DNA of 64,000 bases, from positions 3,472,001-3,536,000 of the forward strand of contig CATKHW010000008.1 in the NCBI GenBank assembly GCA_949752795.1, in the 5' to 3' direction. Position numbers and translations under genes: made by a program. Under the pieces are notes generated by a model. The model was not told the DNA's origin and made no database searches. It saw nothing but the letters and a program-made list of their open reading frames with translations. Source of the stretch: Hyperoodon ampullatus (taxonomy: Eukaryota > Chordata > Mammalia > Artiodactyla > Ziphiidae). This document shows positions 39,782-50,667 of this stretch, in pieces (the first letter of the stretch is position 1; each line of letters starts with the position of its first letter).

Positions 39782-41519
39782 GGCCAAAGAGGGCGTAGGC
39801 GTTTCCTCCTGAATATATTCAGGAGAAAATGCATACGCACTTTTTCGGCAAGTGCATCATTGTCGAATTTGTGCCCCTCTTCCTATGCTTTGAAGGTGAT
39901 TCCAATGTACCTTTTGAAATCTGTTTCCTGCTATTCTGGCGCGCTTTCAAATCTGCCTCTTTGCCTTCCCTCAACAGATTTTTGGACGATAGTTGTCCTT
40001 TATTACTCTGCCATTTTGTGAATTGCTGTGCCCCTGAGTTCCATTTTTCAACTCGTTTTTTTGTGAGCTGACCGCAAGTAGAAAATTTTGGTGCAGGACC
40101 TATACTGGTTCCCGGCGGGTGTCTGAGACTTTGGTTAATTCTTCTTCCTGCCGGGAAATTAGAGTGACATGTGCCCGTCCAAATGCCTAACAGCTACTCT
40201 CTCATTGGTTCTCCCTCTTCACTTTGATCCTCTGCCAATTTGGCAACCTGTGCGAACCAGGAGGTTAAAGGGGCTGTCTCTCCAAGTTGGGAGATTGATA
40301 GTAAAGCAGTTGGAAATTCAAACCGGAGCACCAGGAGTGGGACTATTAGTTGAGTTTTAGAAACCTTTCATATTCATACTGTGTCCATTCTCTAGGTTTG
40401 CTGTACATGTTATAGCTGTAGTAATATTCCCTTCAACCTGGAGAGTTGGGACCCTTGGAATGGGTGCCACGCATTATTGCTTTAAAGAGTCTGCATTTTC
40501 TCACCCAATCTCATCAATCTTCTCAGTCCCAATTATCCAGGCTTATGCCACATCCAGCTCTCATTGTAGATTGGGTCATTCAAGGTTTCATCAGAGCCCC
40601 TGAAATAATTGTAAAGAATTTCCCTGTTTTTCTGTTTTGTTTTTGAAATTCCTTTATAACTTGGGTTTGAGCTGATTATCCCTGCCATGTTTATGCCAGT
40701 GTAGACACAATTGATTCCCATACGGAGACATATGAATACATAGGTTTTAAGACTCTGACTAGTGAGATCTATTCCTCTGCGCAAATTATGGGGTTTTGAG
40801 TCCCTTTCACTAAGGAAAGTGTAGGTCTTGTCTATTACGTATTTGGTATTTGAAACGGTACCTGTACTAATATCAAACTCTGGTTTTATGCATCACCCCA
40901 CCTCTCCTTCCACCTTAAGCAGTCATAAGTGTGTTTTCTAAATGTGAGACTCTGCTCTCTTTCCTAACTCAGTTCATGTTTAGCCATGTTACAGGACCTT
41001 CATAAGTGATATCTTATGAATAGTATCTTTTTCTCTGTGACTTATTTCATTTAGAATCATCTTACCTGAATCCACTCATTTTGCTGCTACTGGCCTTATG
41101 ACATTGATTTCATGGCTGAGGGATATTCCATCCTATGTAAGGAACACAATTTCTTGAACCATTTTTTCTTTCCTGGGATATATATGGTGTACCCAAGTTG
41201 AAGTTATTGTAAGCAGTGCAGCCCTAAATTTTGGGGTGGCTCTGTCTTATTGATTTTCAATTTTCCCAAGTTATATTCCCTAGACTGGAAGTGACCGTGG
41301 CTCTGTACCTCTTTTGTTTACCTGTTTTAGGGAGCACAATGCACTCCTCCAGAGAGGCAGTTGGAAATTTATATCCTGCCTATCAGCATAATGAGGCTCC
41401 CTGTTCTCCAGGGCCTTTCTTGCCTTTCTTGTTTTTCCAGATTTTGCGGATGTCACTTTTGAACGGTGGGAAGTGATACTTCTTTGCAGTGCCGAATTGC
41501 ATTGCCCGCTTGCTTGCTT
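39782..41519 (+). repeat. Satellite monomer M23 (1,738 bp)
   Basis: Palindrome 39,779-39,852 is the most decayed, with seven mismatched pairs, although it directly precedes the perfect one of M24. It carries the TTTCCTCC left-arm change of M24 without the matching right-arm change. LINE-1 part about 40,627-41,512. Confidence 0.9.
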
Positions 41520-41590
41520 GGCCAAACAGGGCGTATGCGTTTCCTCCTGAATATATTCAGGAGGAAACGCATACGCCCTGTTTGGCCAAG
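41517..41590. repeat. Perfect 74-bp palindrome with two compensatory pairs (M24)
   Basis: All 37 pairs match, with no spacer at the GAATA|TATTC centre. Two pairs differ from the other monomers on both arms at once: C at 41,527 with G at 41,580 (consensus A/T), and C at 41,543 with G at 41,564 (consensus T/A). It is the only perfect copy in the window. Confidence 0.97.
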
Positions 41591-42488
41591 TGCAACATTG
41601 TCGAAGTTGTGCCCCTCTTCTTGTGCTTTAAATGTGATTCCAATGTACCTCTTGAAATCTGTTTCCTGCTATTCTGGCTCGCTTTCAATTCTGCCTCGTT
41701 GCCTTCCATCAACAGATTTTTGGACGATAGTTGTCCTTTATTACTCTGCCAGTTTGTGAATTGCTGTGCCCCTGAGCTCCATTTTTCAACTCTTTTTTTG
41801 TGAGCTGACCACAAGTCCAAAATTTTGGTTCAGGACCTATACTGGTTGCCGGCGGCTGGCTGAGTCTTTGGTTAATTCTTCTTCCTGCCGGGAAATTAGA
41901 GTGACATGTGTCCGTCCAAATGCCTAACAGCTACTCTCTCATTAGTTCTCCCTCTTCCCTTTCATCCTCTGCCAAATTGGCAACCTGTGCGAACCAGGAG
42001 ATTAAAGGGGCTGTCTCTCCAATTTGGGAGATTGATAGTAAAGCAGTTGGAATATCAAACTGGAGCACCAGGAGAGGGACTATTAGTTGAGTTTTAGAAT
42101 CCTTTAGAATTCACAGTGTGTTCTTTCTCTACGTTTCCCATACATGTTATAACTGTAGTGATATTCCCTTCTACCTGGAGAGTTGGAACCAATGGAATTG
42201 GTGGAATGCATTATTGCTATAAAGCGTCTGCATTTTCTCACCCAATTTCACCAGTCCTCTTTGTCCCAAGTGACCAGCCTTATGTCTCATCCAGCTGTCG
42301 TTTTATATAGGGTCATTACAGGTTTTATCATAACACCTGAAGGAATTGTGTTAGAATTTCGCTGTTTTTTTGGGTTTTGTTTTAGAAATTCATTTTTATA
42401 ATGAGGTTGATCTGATTTTCACTGACGTGTTTATGCCGGTCAAGACACACTTGATTCCCTTACGGAGACATATCGATACATAGGTTTT

Positions 42489-42506
42489 AAGATTCTTACT
42501 AATCAG
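42489..42506 (+). repeat. Target-site duplication, left copy
   Basis: AAGATTCTTACTAATCAG, identical to the right copy. The array consensus has CTAGTCAG here, so the G-to-A change preceded insertion. Confidence 0.95.
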
Positions 42507-42721
42507 GGGCTTCCCTGGTGGTGCAGTCGTTGAGAGTCCACCTGCCGATGCAGGGGACACGGGTTCGTGCCCCTGTCTGGGAGGATCCCACATGCCGCGG
42601 AGCAGCTTGGCCCATGAGCCATGGCCATTGAGCCTACGTGTCCGGTGCCTGTGCTCCGCAACGAGAGAGGCCACAACAGTGAGAGGCCCACATACCGCAA
42701 AAAAAAAAAAAAAAAAAAAAA
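42507..42721 (+). mobile_element. CHR-type tRNA-derived SINE
   Basis: Begins GGGCTTCCCTGGTGG, has a tRNA-like head with A-box-like (about 42,516-42,529) and B-box-like (42,562-42,572) sequences, a middle region with CCACATGCCGCGGAGC, and ends AGAGGCCCACATACCGC followed by a pure A-tail. This is the common short interspersed element of cetaceans and relatives (CHR family; the subfamily is not assigned). SINEs of this kind are transcribed by RNA polymerase III and moved by LINE enzymes. It is flanked by an exact 18-base target duplication, showing retrotransposition into an already formed satellite monomer. Full length as judged by both ends. Confidence 0.95.
42562..42572 (+). promoter_or_regulatory. 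RNA polymerase III B box of the SINE
   Basis: GGTTCGTGCCC resembles the B-box consensus GGTTCGANNCC with one change (T for A). With the A-box-like stretch about 35 bases upstream it forms the internal promoter typical of tRNA-derived SINEs. Confidence 0.75.
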
Positions 42722-42739
42722 AAGATTCTTACTAATCAG
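42722..42739 (+). repeat. Target-site duplication, right copy
   Basis: Exact repeat of 42,489-42,506 directly after the A-tail; its first two A bases cannot be told from the tail, which with them makes a run of 25 A (42,699-42,723). Confidence 0.95.
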
Positions 42740-42983
42740 ATATATTCCTCTGCGGGGAATAGGGGTGTTGAGTCCCGTTCACTGAGGAAGGAGTAGGTCT
42801 TGTCTATTCTGTATTTGGATTATTGAACGGTACCTGTGCTATTATCCAACTCTGGTTTTGTGCATCTTCCCACCTTTCTTTCCCCTAAGCAGCCATAAGT
42901 ATGTTTTCTAAATGTGACACTCTGTTCTCTTTCCTAATTCAGTTCATGTTTAGCCATGTTTACATTTCCTTCATAAGTGATAT

Positions 42984-42992
42984 CATATGTCA
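42984..42992. other. Junction between the 1.74 kb satellite and the minisatellite
   Basis: CATATGTCA can belong to either side: the satellite has GATATCTTATG at this point, and the minisatellite has GACATATGTCATCAC in several units (for example near 43,199). The first clear minisatellite unit, AACGCTCCATGGCTCTTTTCATCA, follows at once. No unrelated sequence lies between. Confidence 0.7.
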
Positions 42993-44169
42993 GAACGCTC
43001 CATGGCTCTTTTCATCATAAAGCTCCATGATGCTCGTCATCACAATTATCCATGGTCTTCTCATCACAATGCTCCACGGTCTTGCCATCACATTGCTCCA
43101 TGTCCTGATCATCACAATGCTCCGTTACCTTTGTCATCACAATCCTCCATGACACTTGGCATCACAATGCTCCATGTCATTGGCATCACAATGGACCGTG
43201 ACATATGTCATCACATTGTTCCCTGACACCTGTCTTCACAATAATCCATGACGTTGTCATCACAATGTTCCATGCTCTTTTCATCACAATGCACCATGCC
43301 TACTGTCATCACAATAATCCATGAAATTTGTGAGACCAATGCTCCATGCCCTTGACATCCCAATGCTCCATGACCCCTGTCATCACAATGCTCCGTGACT
43401 CCATTCACCACAATGCTTCATGATCTTTGTCATCACAATGGTCAATGCCCTCGTCATCACAAGGCTCTGTGACCTGTGTCACCACAATGCTCCATGAACT
43501 TTTCCTCACAATGCTCCATGACCCTTGTCATCACAATGCTCCATGCCTTTCTCAGCACAATACTCAATGACCCTTGTCATCACAATGCTCCATGCGCTTG
43601 TCAGCAAAATGCTCCACCAGCTTGTCATCACAATGCCGCATGCACTTCTCATCAAAATGATCCATCACCACTGATATCACAATGTTCCATCACTAGTCAT
43701 AACAATACTCCCTCACCCTTGTCATCACAATTTTCCCTGACCTCTGTCATCACAATACTACATGCCCTTATCATCACAGTGCTCCATGACCCCTGATATC
43801 ACAATGCTCCATAACCCATGTAATCAAAATGCTCTGTGACCCTTTTCATCACAATGCTCCATAACACATGTCAACAAAATGCTCGATGATATTTGTCATC
43901 ACAAAACTCCATGACCATTGGCATCACAATGCTCCATTCCAATGTCATCACAATGCTCCATGAAACCTCTCATCACATTGCTCCATGCACTTATCATCCC
44001 AAATCTCCATGACCCTTGTAATCACAATGCTCGATGTCCTTCTCAACACAATGCTACATGCCCTTGTCATTACAATCCAGCATGATCTATGTATCACCGT
44101 GTTTCGTGCCCTTGTCATCACAATGTTCCATGCCTACTCTCATCAAAATAATCCATGAAACTTTTCAGA

Positions 44170-44415
44170 CCAATGTCCCATACACTTGTCATCACAAGCC
44201 TCCTTGACCCTTGTCATCACAATGCTCCAAGACCCCTGTAATCACAATGCTCCATGCCACATTTCTTCTCGATGCTTCATGAACCATGTCATGACAATGC
44301 ACCGTGCCCATCACCATAATATTTCATGCTATTGTCATCACAAGGAAATGAAAATGCTCAATTACCTCTGTCATCACAATGCTCCAAACCCTTCTGATCA
44401 CAATGTTCCATGCCC
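44170..44415 (+). repeat. Diverged partial copy of minisatellite block A
   Basis: Carries the marker order of block A: GCTCCAAGACCCCTGTAATC, then CACCATAATATTTCATGCTATTG, a GAAATGAAAATGCTC variant and CAAACCCTTCTGATCAC. It lacks the later part of the block. Confidence 0.65.
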
Positions 44416-47242
44416 CTTTTATCACAATGCTCCATGCCCTTGTCATCACAATGCTCCCTGACCCATGTCATCACAATGCTCCGTTACTCCAATCATCACA
44501 ATGCTTCATGACCTTTGTCATCACAATGGTCCATGCCCTCTTCACACAAGGCTCTGTGACATTTGTCATCACAATGCTCCATGATCTTGTCATCACAATG
44601 CTCCATGACCCTTGTCATCACGATGTTCTAAGCCCTTGTCATCAAAATGCTCCATTACATTTGTCATCACAATCCTCCATGACACTTGGCATCACAACAC
44701 TCCATGCCATTGTCATCGCAATGGACAATGACATATGTCATCAAAATGCTCCCTGACATCTGTCTTCACAATAATCCATAACCTTGTCATCACAATGCTC
44801 CATGCCCTTGTCATCACAATGCGTCATGCGCACTGTCATCACAATAATCCATGAAACTGGTCAGACCAATGTTCCATGCCCCTGTCATCACAGTGCTCCA
44901 TGCCCTTGTCATCACAGTGCTCCGTGCCTCCAGTCATCACAATGAATCATTACCTTTGTCATCACAATGGTCCATGCCCTCGTCACACAAGGCTCTGTGA
45001 CCTTTGTCACCACAATGCTCCATGAACTTTTCATCACAAAACCCTATGAGCCTTGTCATCACAATACTACATGCCTTTGTCAGCACAATGCTCCATGACG
45101 CTTGTCATCACGATGCTCCATGCACTTGTCAGCACAATGCTCCATGACCCATGTCATAACAATTCGCCAAGCGCTTGTCATCACAATGCTCCACATCCTT
45201 TTCATCGCTATGCTCCATAAAACGTGTCATCACAATTCTCCATGCACTTCTCATCTAAATGCTCTCTCACCACATATATCACAATGTTCCATCACTAGTC
45301 ATCACAATACTCCCTCACCCCATCATCACCATGTTCCATGAACCCTGTCATCAAAATGCTACATGCCCATATCATCACAATGCTACATGCCCGTATCTGC
45401 ACAATGCTCCATGACCCCTGACATCACAATGTTCCATAACCCCTGTCACAAAATGCTCCATGACACTCTTCATCACAATGCTCCATGACCCCTGACATCA
45501 CAATGTTCCATAACCCCTGTCATCAAAATGTTCCATGATACCTTTCATCAGATTGCTCCATGTCTGTCATCGCAATGCTCCATGAACTATTCATCACAAT
45601 GCTCTGTGACGCTTGTCATCACAAAGCTCCATGCAATTTTCAGTACAATGCTCCATGACATTTGTCATCACAATGCTCGATGCGCATGTAAGCACAATGC
45701 TCCATAACCCATGTCATCACAATGCTCCCTGCACTTCTTATCACAATGCACCACGCCCTTGTCATCAAAATGCTCCATGACATTTGTTATCACAAAGCTC
45801 CATGACCCTTGGCATCACAATGCTCCATTCCATTGTCATAACAATGCTCCATGAACCCTCTCATCACATTGCTCCATGCATTTGTCATCACAAATCTCCA
45901 TGAGGCTTGTCATCACAACGCTCGATGGACTTCTCCTCACAATGCTCCATGCCCTTGTCATCACAAAGCTCCATGACGCATGTCATCAGAATGCTCCATG
46001 CCATTGTCATCAAAATACATCTCAAGCTTTTCATCAGAGTGCAGCATGACACTTGCCATCACAATTCTCCATGCACTTGTCAGTACAATGCTCCCTGACC
46101 CTTGTCATCACAATGCTCCAAGCGATTGTCATCACAATGCTCCATTACCTTTGTCATCAGAATCCTCCATGACACTTGTAATCAAAATGCTCCATGCCCT
46201 TGTCGTCACAATGCTCCATGACCCCTGTCATCACAATGCTCCGTGACTCCAGTCATCTCAATTCTTCATGACCTTTGTCGTCACAATGGTACATGCCCTC
46301 GTCATCACCAATCTCTGTGACATTTTTCACCAAAATGCTCCATGAACTTTTCATCACAATGCTATTTGACCCTTGTCATCACAATGCTCTATGCCCTTCT
46401 CAGCACAATGCTCCATGACCCATGTCATCACAATGTGCCATGCACTTGTCACCACAGTGCTCCACAATCTTTTCATCACAGTGCTCCATAAACCTTGTCA
46501 TCACAATGCTCCATGCACTTCTCATCAAAATGATCTCTCACCACTGATATCACAATGTTACATCACTATTCATCACAATACTCCCTCACCCCTGTCATCA
46601 CAATGTTCCATGACTCCTGTCATCACAATGCTACATGCACTTATCATCACAATGTTCGATGACCCCTGACATCACAATGTTCCATAACCCCTGTCATCAA
46701 AATGCTCCATCACCCTTTTCATCAAAATGCTCCAGGACCCCTGACATCACAACGTTCCATAACCACTTTCATCAAAATGTTCCATGAGAATTTTCATCAA
46801 ATTTCTCCATGACCCTGTCATCACAATGCTCCCCGCCCTTCACAACAGAGTGCACCACACACTTGTCATCAAAATGCTCCATGACCTTTGTCATCACAAA
46901 GCTCCATGACCCTTGGCATCACAGTGCTGCATGCAATTGTCATCACAATGCTCCATGAACCCTCTCATCACATTCCTCCATGGCCTTGTCATCACAAAAC
47001 TCCATGATGCTTGTCCTCACAATGCTCGATGTCCTTCTCATCACAATGCTCCATGCGCTTGTCATTACAATCCTGCATGACCAATGTATCTCAGTATTCT
47101 GTGCCCTTGTCATCACAATGCTCCTTCCCCCTCTCATCACAATAATCCATGAAATTTTTCAGATGAATGCTCCATGCTCTTGTCATCACAATGCTCCATT
47201 ACCCCTGTCATAACAATGCTCCATGACCCCTGCCATCACAAT

Positions 47243-47830
47243 GTTCCACAGCCTTGTCATCACAAGGCTCCATGACCCTTGTCATCATAATGCTCCAAGG
47301 CCCCTGTAATCACAATGCTGCATGCCCTTGTCATCACAATGCTCCAAGACTGCTGTTATCACAGTGTCCCATGTCCCTTTTCATCTCACTGCTCCATGAA
47401 CCCTGTCATCAACATGCACCATGCCCATTATCATAATGCTTCATGCTATTGTCATAACAAAGAAATCAAAATGCTCTATGACCTCTGTCATCACAATGCT
47501 CCCAATCCTTCTGATCACAATGTTCCATAACACTTATCATCACAACGCCCCATGATGCTCGTCATCACAATTATCCATGGTCTTCTCATCACAATGCTCC
47601 ATGACCTTTGTCATCACAATGCTCAATACCCTTGTCATCACAATGCTCCTAGACACTTGTCGTCAGTATGCTCCTTGAAAACTGTCATGACAAGGCTCCA
47701 TGCCTTTTTCATCACAATGATCCATGCCCTTTTCATCACAGTGCTCCAAGACCACTGTAATCACAATGCTCCATACCCTTGTCATCACAGTGCTCCGTGA
47801 TGCATGTCATCAGAAGGCTCCATGGCCTTC
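47243..47830 (+). repeat. Diverged partial copy of minisatellite block A
   Basis: Starts GTTCCACAGCCTTG and contains, in block order, the GAAATCAAAATGCTC unit, CTTCTGATCACAATG, ATGATGCTCGTCATCACAATTATCC and GTCAGTATGCTCCTTG. It includes one or more extra units near 47,330. Confidence 0.7.
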
Positions 47831-49752
47831 TCATCCCAATGCTCCATGCCCTTGTCATCACAATGCTCCAAGACCCCTGTAATCACAATGCTCCATGCCC
47901 CTTTTCATCAGAATGCTCCATGAGACTTGTCATCACAAGGCTCCATGGTCTTCTTATCACTATGCTCCAGGACCTTGTCATCAAAATGCTCCATTCCCTT
48001 GTCATCACAATGCTCCTTGACCACTGTAATCACAATACTCCATGAACATTTTCAGGCCAATGCTCCATGACGGTCTCATCACAATGCTCCATTACACTTG
48101 TCATCACAATGCTCCATGACCCCTCTCACCACAATGCTCCATGACACCTGTCATCACAATGCTCCATGCCCCTTGTTATTACAGTGATCAATGACGCTCT
48201 TCATCATAATTATCCATGGTCTTTTCATCACAATGCTCCAAGGTCTTGCTATCACAATTCTCCATGCCCTGTTCATCACAGTGCTCCATGTCCCAAGTCA
48301 TTACAGTTCTCCACGTCCTTGTCATCACAATGCTTCGTGATACTTCTCATCACAATGTTACATGATCTTGTCATCACAATTCTCGATGCACTTGTCATCG
48401 CAATGCTGTATGACCACTGGCATAGCAAGCTCCATGCGCTTGTCATGACAATGCTTCACGTCGTTGTCATCAAAATTCTCAATGGCCCTTGTCATCACAA
48501 TTCTCCATACCCTTGTCATCACAATGCTCCATGACCCTTGTCATCACAATGTTCCAAGCCCTGGTCACCAAAATGCTCCATTACCTTTGTCATCACAATC
48601 CTCCATGACACTTGGTATCACAATGCTCCATGCCATTGTCATCACAATGGACAATGACATATGTCATCACAATGCTCCCTGACACCTGTCTTCACAATAC
48701 TCCATGACCTTGTCATCACAATGTTCCATGCCCTTGTCATCACAATGCGCCATGCCCACTCTCATCACAATAATCCATAATTTGTCAGAGCAATGCTCCA
48801 TGACCCCTGCCATCACAATGCTCCGTGACTCCAGTCATCACAATGATTCATGAACTGTGTCATCACAGTGGTCCATGTCCTCTTCAAACAAGTCTCTGTG
48901 ATCTTTTACACCACAGTGCTCCATGAATATTTCATCACAATGCTCTGTGTCCCTTGTCATCAAAATGCTCCTTGCCTTTGTCACCAAAATGCTCCATGCC
49001 CTTGTCATCACAATGCTCCATGCCCACTGTCATCACAATAATCCATGAAACTTTTCAGACCAATGTTCCATGCCCTTGTCATCACATTGCTCCATACCCT
49101 TGTCATCACAATGCTCCATGACCCCTTTCATCACAATGCTCCGTGACTCCAGTCATCACAATGCTTCATGAACTATCTCATCACTATGGTCCATGCCCTC
49201 GTCACACAAGGCTCTGTGATCTTTTTCACCACAATGCTCCATGAATATTTCATCACAATGCTCTGTGTCCCTTGTCATCAAAATGCTCCATGCATTTGTC
49301 AGCACAATGCTCCATGATACTTGTCATCAAAATGCTCCATTTGCTTGTCAGCACAATGCTCCATGACCCAGGACATCACAATGTGCCATGCATTTGTCAT
49401 CACAATACTCCACATCCTTTTCATTGCTATGCACCATAACATTTATCATCACAATGCTCCATGACCCCTGACATCAAAATGTTCCCTAACCCCTGTCACA
49501 AAATGCTCCATGACCCATTTCATGACAATGCTTCATGACCCCTGACATCACAATGTTCCATAACCCCTGTCATCAAAATATTCCATGACACTTTTCATCA
49601 AATTGCTCCATGACCCATGGCATCACAATGCTCCATGCCATTGTCATCACAATGTTCAATGAAATCTCTCATCACAATGCTCCATGCCCTTGTCATCACA
49701 ATGCTCCATTACAACTGTCATAAAAATCCTCCATGACCCCTGCCATCACAAT

Positions 49753-50667
49753 GTTCCACGGCCTTGTCATCACAAGGCTCCATGACCCTTGTCATCACAA
49801 TGCTCCAAGACCTCTGTAATCACAATTCTCCATGCCACTTTTCATCTCAATGCGCCATGAACACTGTCATCACAATGCACCATGCCCATCATCATAATGA
49901 TTCATGCTATTGTAATCACAATGAAATCAAAATGCTCCATGTCCTCTGTCATCACAATGCTCCAAACCCTTCTGATCACAATGTTCCATAAAACTTGTCA
50001 TCACATGCCCCATGACGCTTGTCATCACAATTATGCAAGGTCTTCTCATCACAATGCTCCATGACCTTTTTCACCGCAATGCTCAATACACTTGGCATCA
50101 CAATGCTCGCTGACACTTGTCATCAGTATGCTCCTCGAACACTGTCATGACAAGGCTCCATGCCTTTTTCATCACAGTGATCCATTCCCTTTTCATCACA
50201 ATGCTCCAAGACCCCTGTTATCACAATGCTCCGTGACTCCAGTCATCACAATGCTTCATGACATTTGTCATCACAGTGGTCCATGACCTGTTCACACAAA
50301 GCTCTGTGACCTTTGTCACCACAATGCACCATGAAATTTTTATCACAATGCTCTGTGACCCTTGTCATCACAAAGTTCGATGCGCGTTTCAGCACAATGC
50401 TCCATAACCCATGTCATCACAATGCACCATGCACTTGTCATCACAATGCTCCACATCCTTGTCATCAAAATGTTCCATAAATCTTTTCATCACAATGCTC
50501 CATGCACTTCTCCTCAAAATGCTTTGTCACCACTGATATCACAATGTTCCATCACTAGTCATCACAATACTCCCTCACCCCTGTCATCACAATATTCCAT
50601 GACCCCTGTAATCACAATTCTCCATGCCCTTGTCATCACAAAGCTCCATGACGCATGTCATCACAAT
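49753..50667 (+). repeat. Minisatellite block A1 (truncated, 915 bp)
   Basis: Matches the first ~960 bases of A2 closely but lacks two units (about 50 bases) near 50,370, where AAAGTTCGATGCGCG joins directly, and lacks the second half of the block. It runs directly into A2, giving a local direct duplication. Confidence 0.8.

Larger units (their letters stand above)
1..42983 (+). repeat. ~1.74 kb L1-containing satellite array (common cetacean satellite type)
   Basis: A head-to-tail array, all in one orientation. The most easily followed landmark, a palindrome centred on GAATATATTC, appears 24 times at spacings of 1,732-1,745 bp. Every monomer shares the same order: palindrome, about 0.8 kb of unassigned sequence, a poly-T run, and about 0.86 kb resembling the antisense 3' UTR of a LINE-1. 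It is known that the common cetacean satellite is ~1.6-1.76 kb and contains LINE-1 sequence; the match to that family is from memory, not from a search. No reading frame is kept across monomers in a way that suggests a protein. The array continues beyond the left edge of the window. Confidence 0.93.
41520..42983 (+). repeat. Truncated edge monomer M24 with SINE insertion
   Basis: Without the 233 bases added by the SINE and its target duplication, about 1,231 bases of the monomer remain; it stops in the LINE-1 part at GTGATATCATATG, about 500 bases short of the next expected palindrome. Up to about 42,100 it is typical. From there substitutions become dense, for example GGAACCAATGGAATTGGTGG near 42,187 where other monomers have GGGACCCTTGGAATGTGTGC. 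Confidence 0.88.
42364..42983 (-). mobile_element. Diverged LINE-1 3' end of the edge monomer, split by a SINE
   Basis: Starts with the poly-T run near 42,364 and continues to the junction with the minisatellite, interrupted at 42,507. Recognisable pieces include AGATTCTTACTAATCAG, CTCTGTTCTCTTTCC near 42,921 and TTCATAAGTGATATC near 42,970. It has been truncated at its ORF2-proximal side together with the monomer. Confidence 0.75.

Noticed and set aside
42507..42580. A tRNA gene at the SINE head
   Set aside because: Internal promoter boxes are tRNA-like but the sequence continues into the SINE body and A-tail, lacks a proper acceptor stem and has a target duplication. It is a retrotransposed element.
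42699..42723. A simple A-repeat as an independent feature
   Set aside because: It is the A-tail of the SINE, directly followed by the target duplication.
1..42983. A CENP-B box marking a centromeric satellite
   Set aside because: I looked for the core TTCG-N4-A-N2-CGGG on both strands around the TTCG, CGAA and CCCG sites of the monomer and found none that fits. Centromere function cannot be inferred from the sequence.
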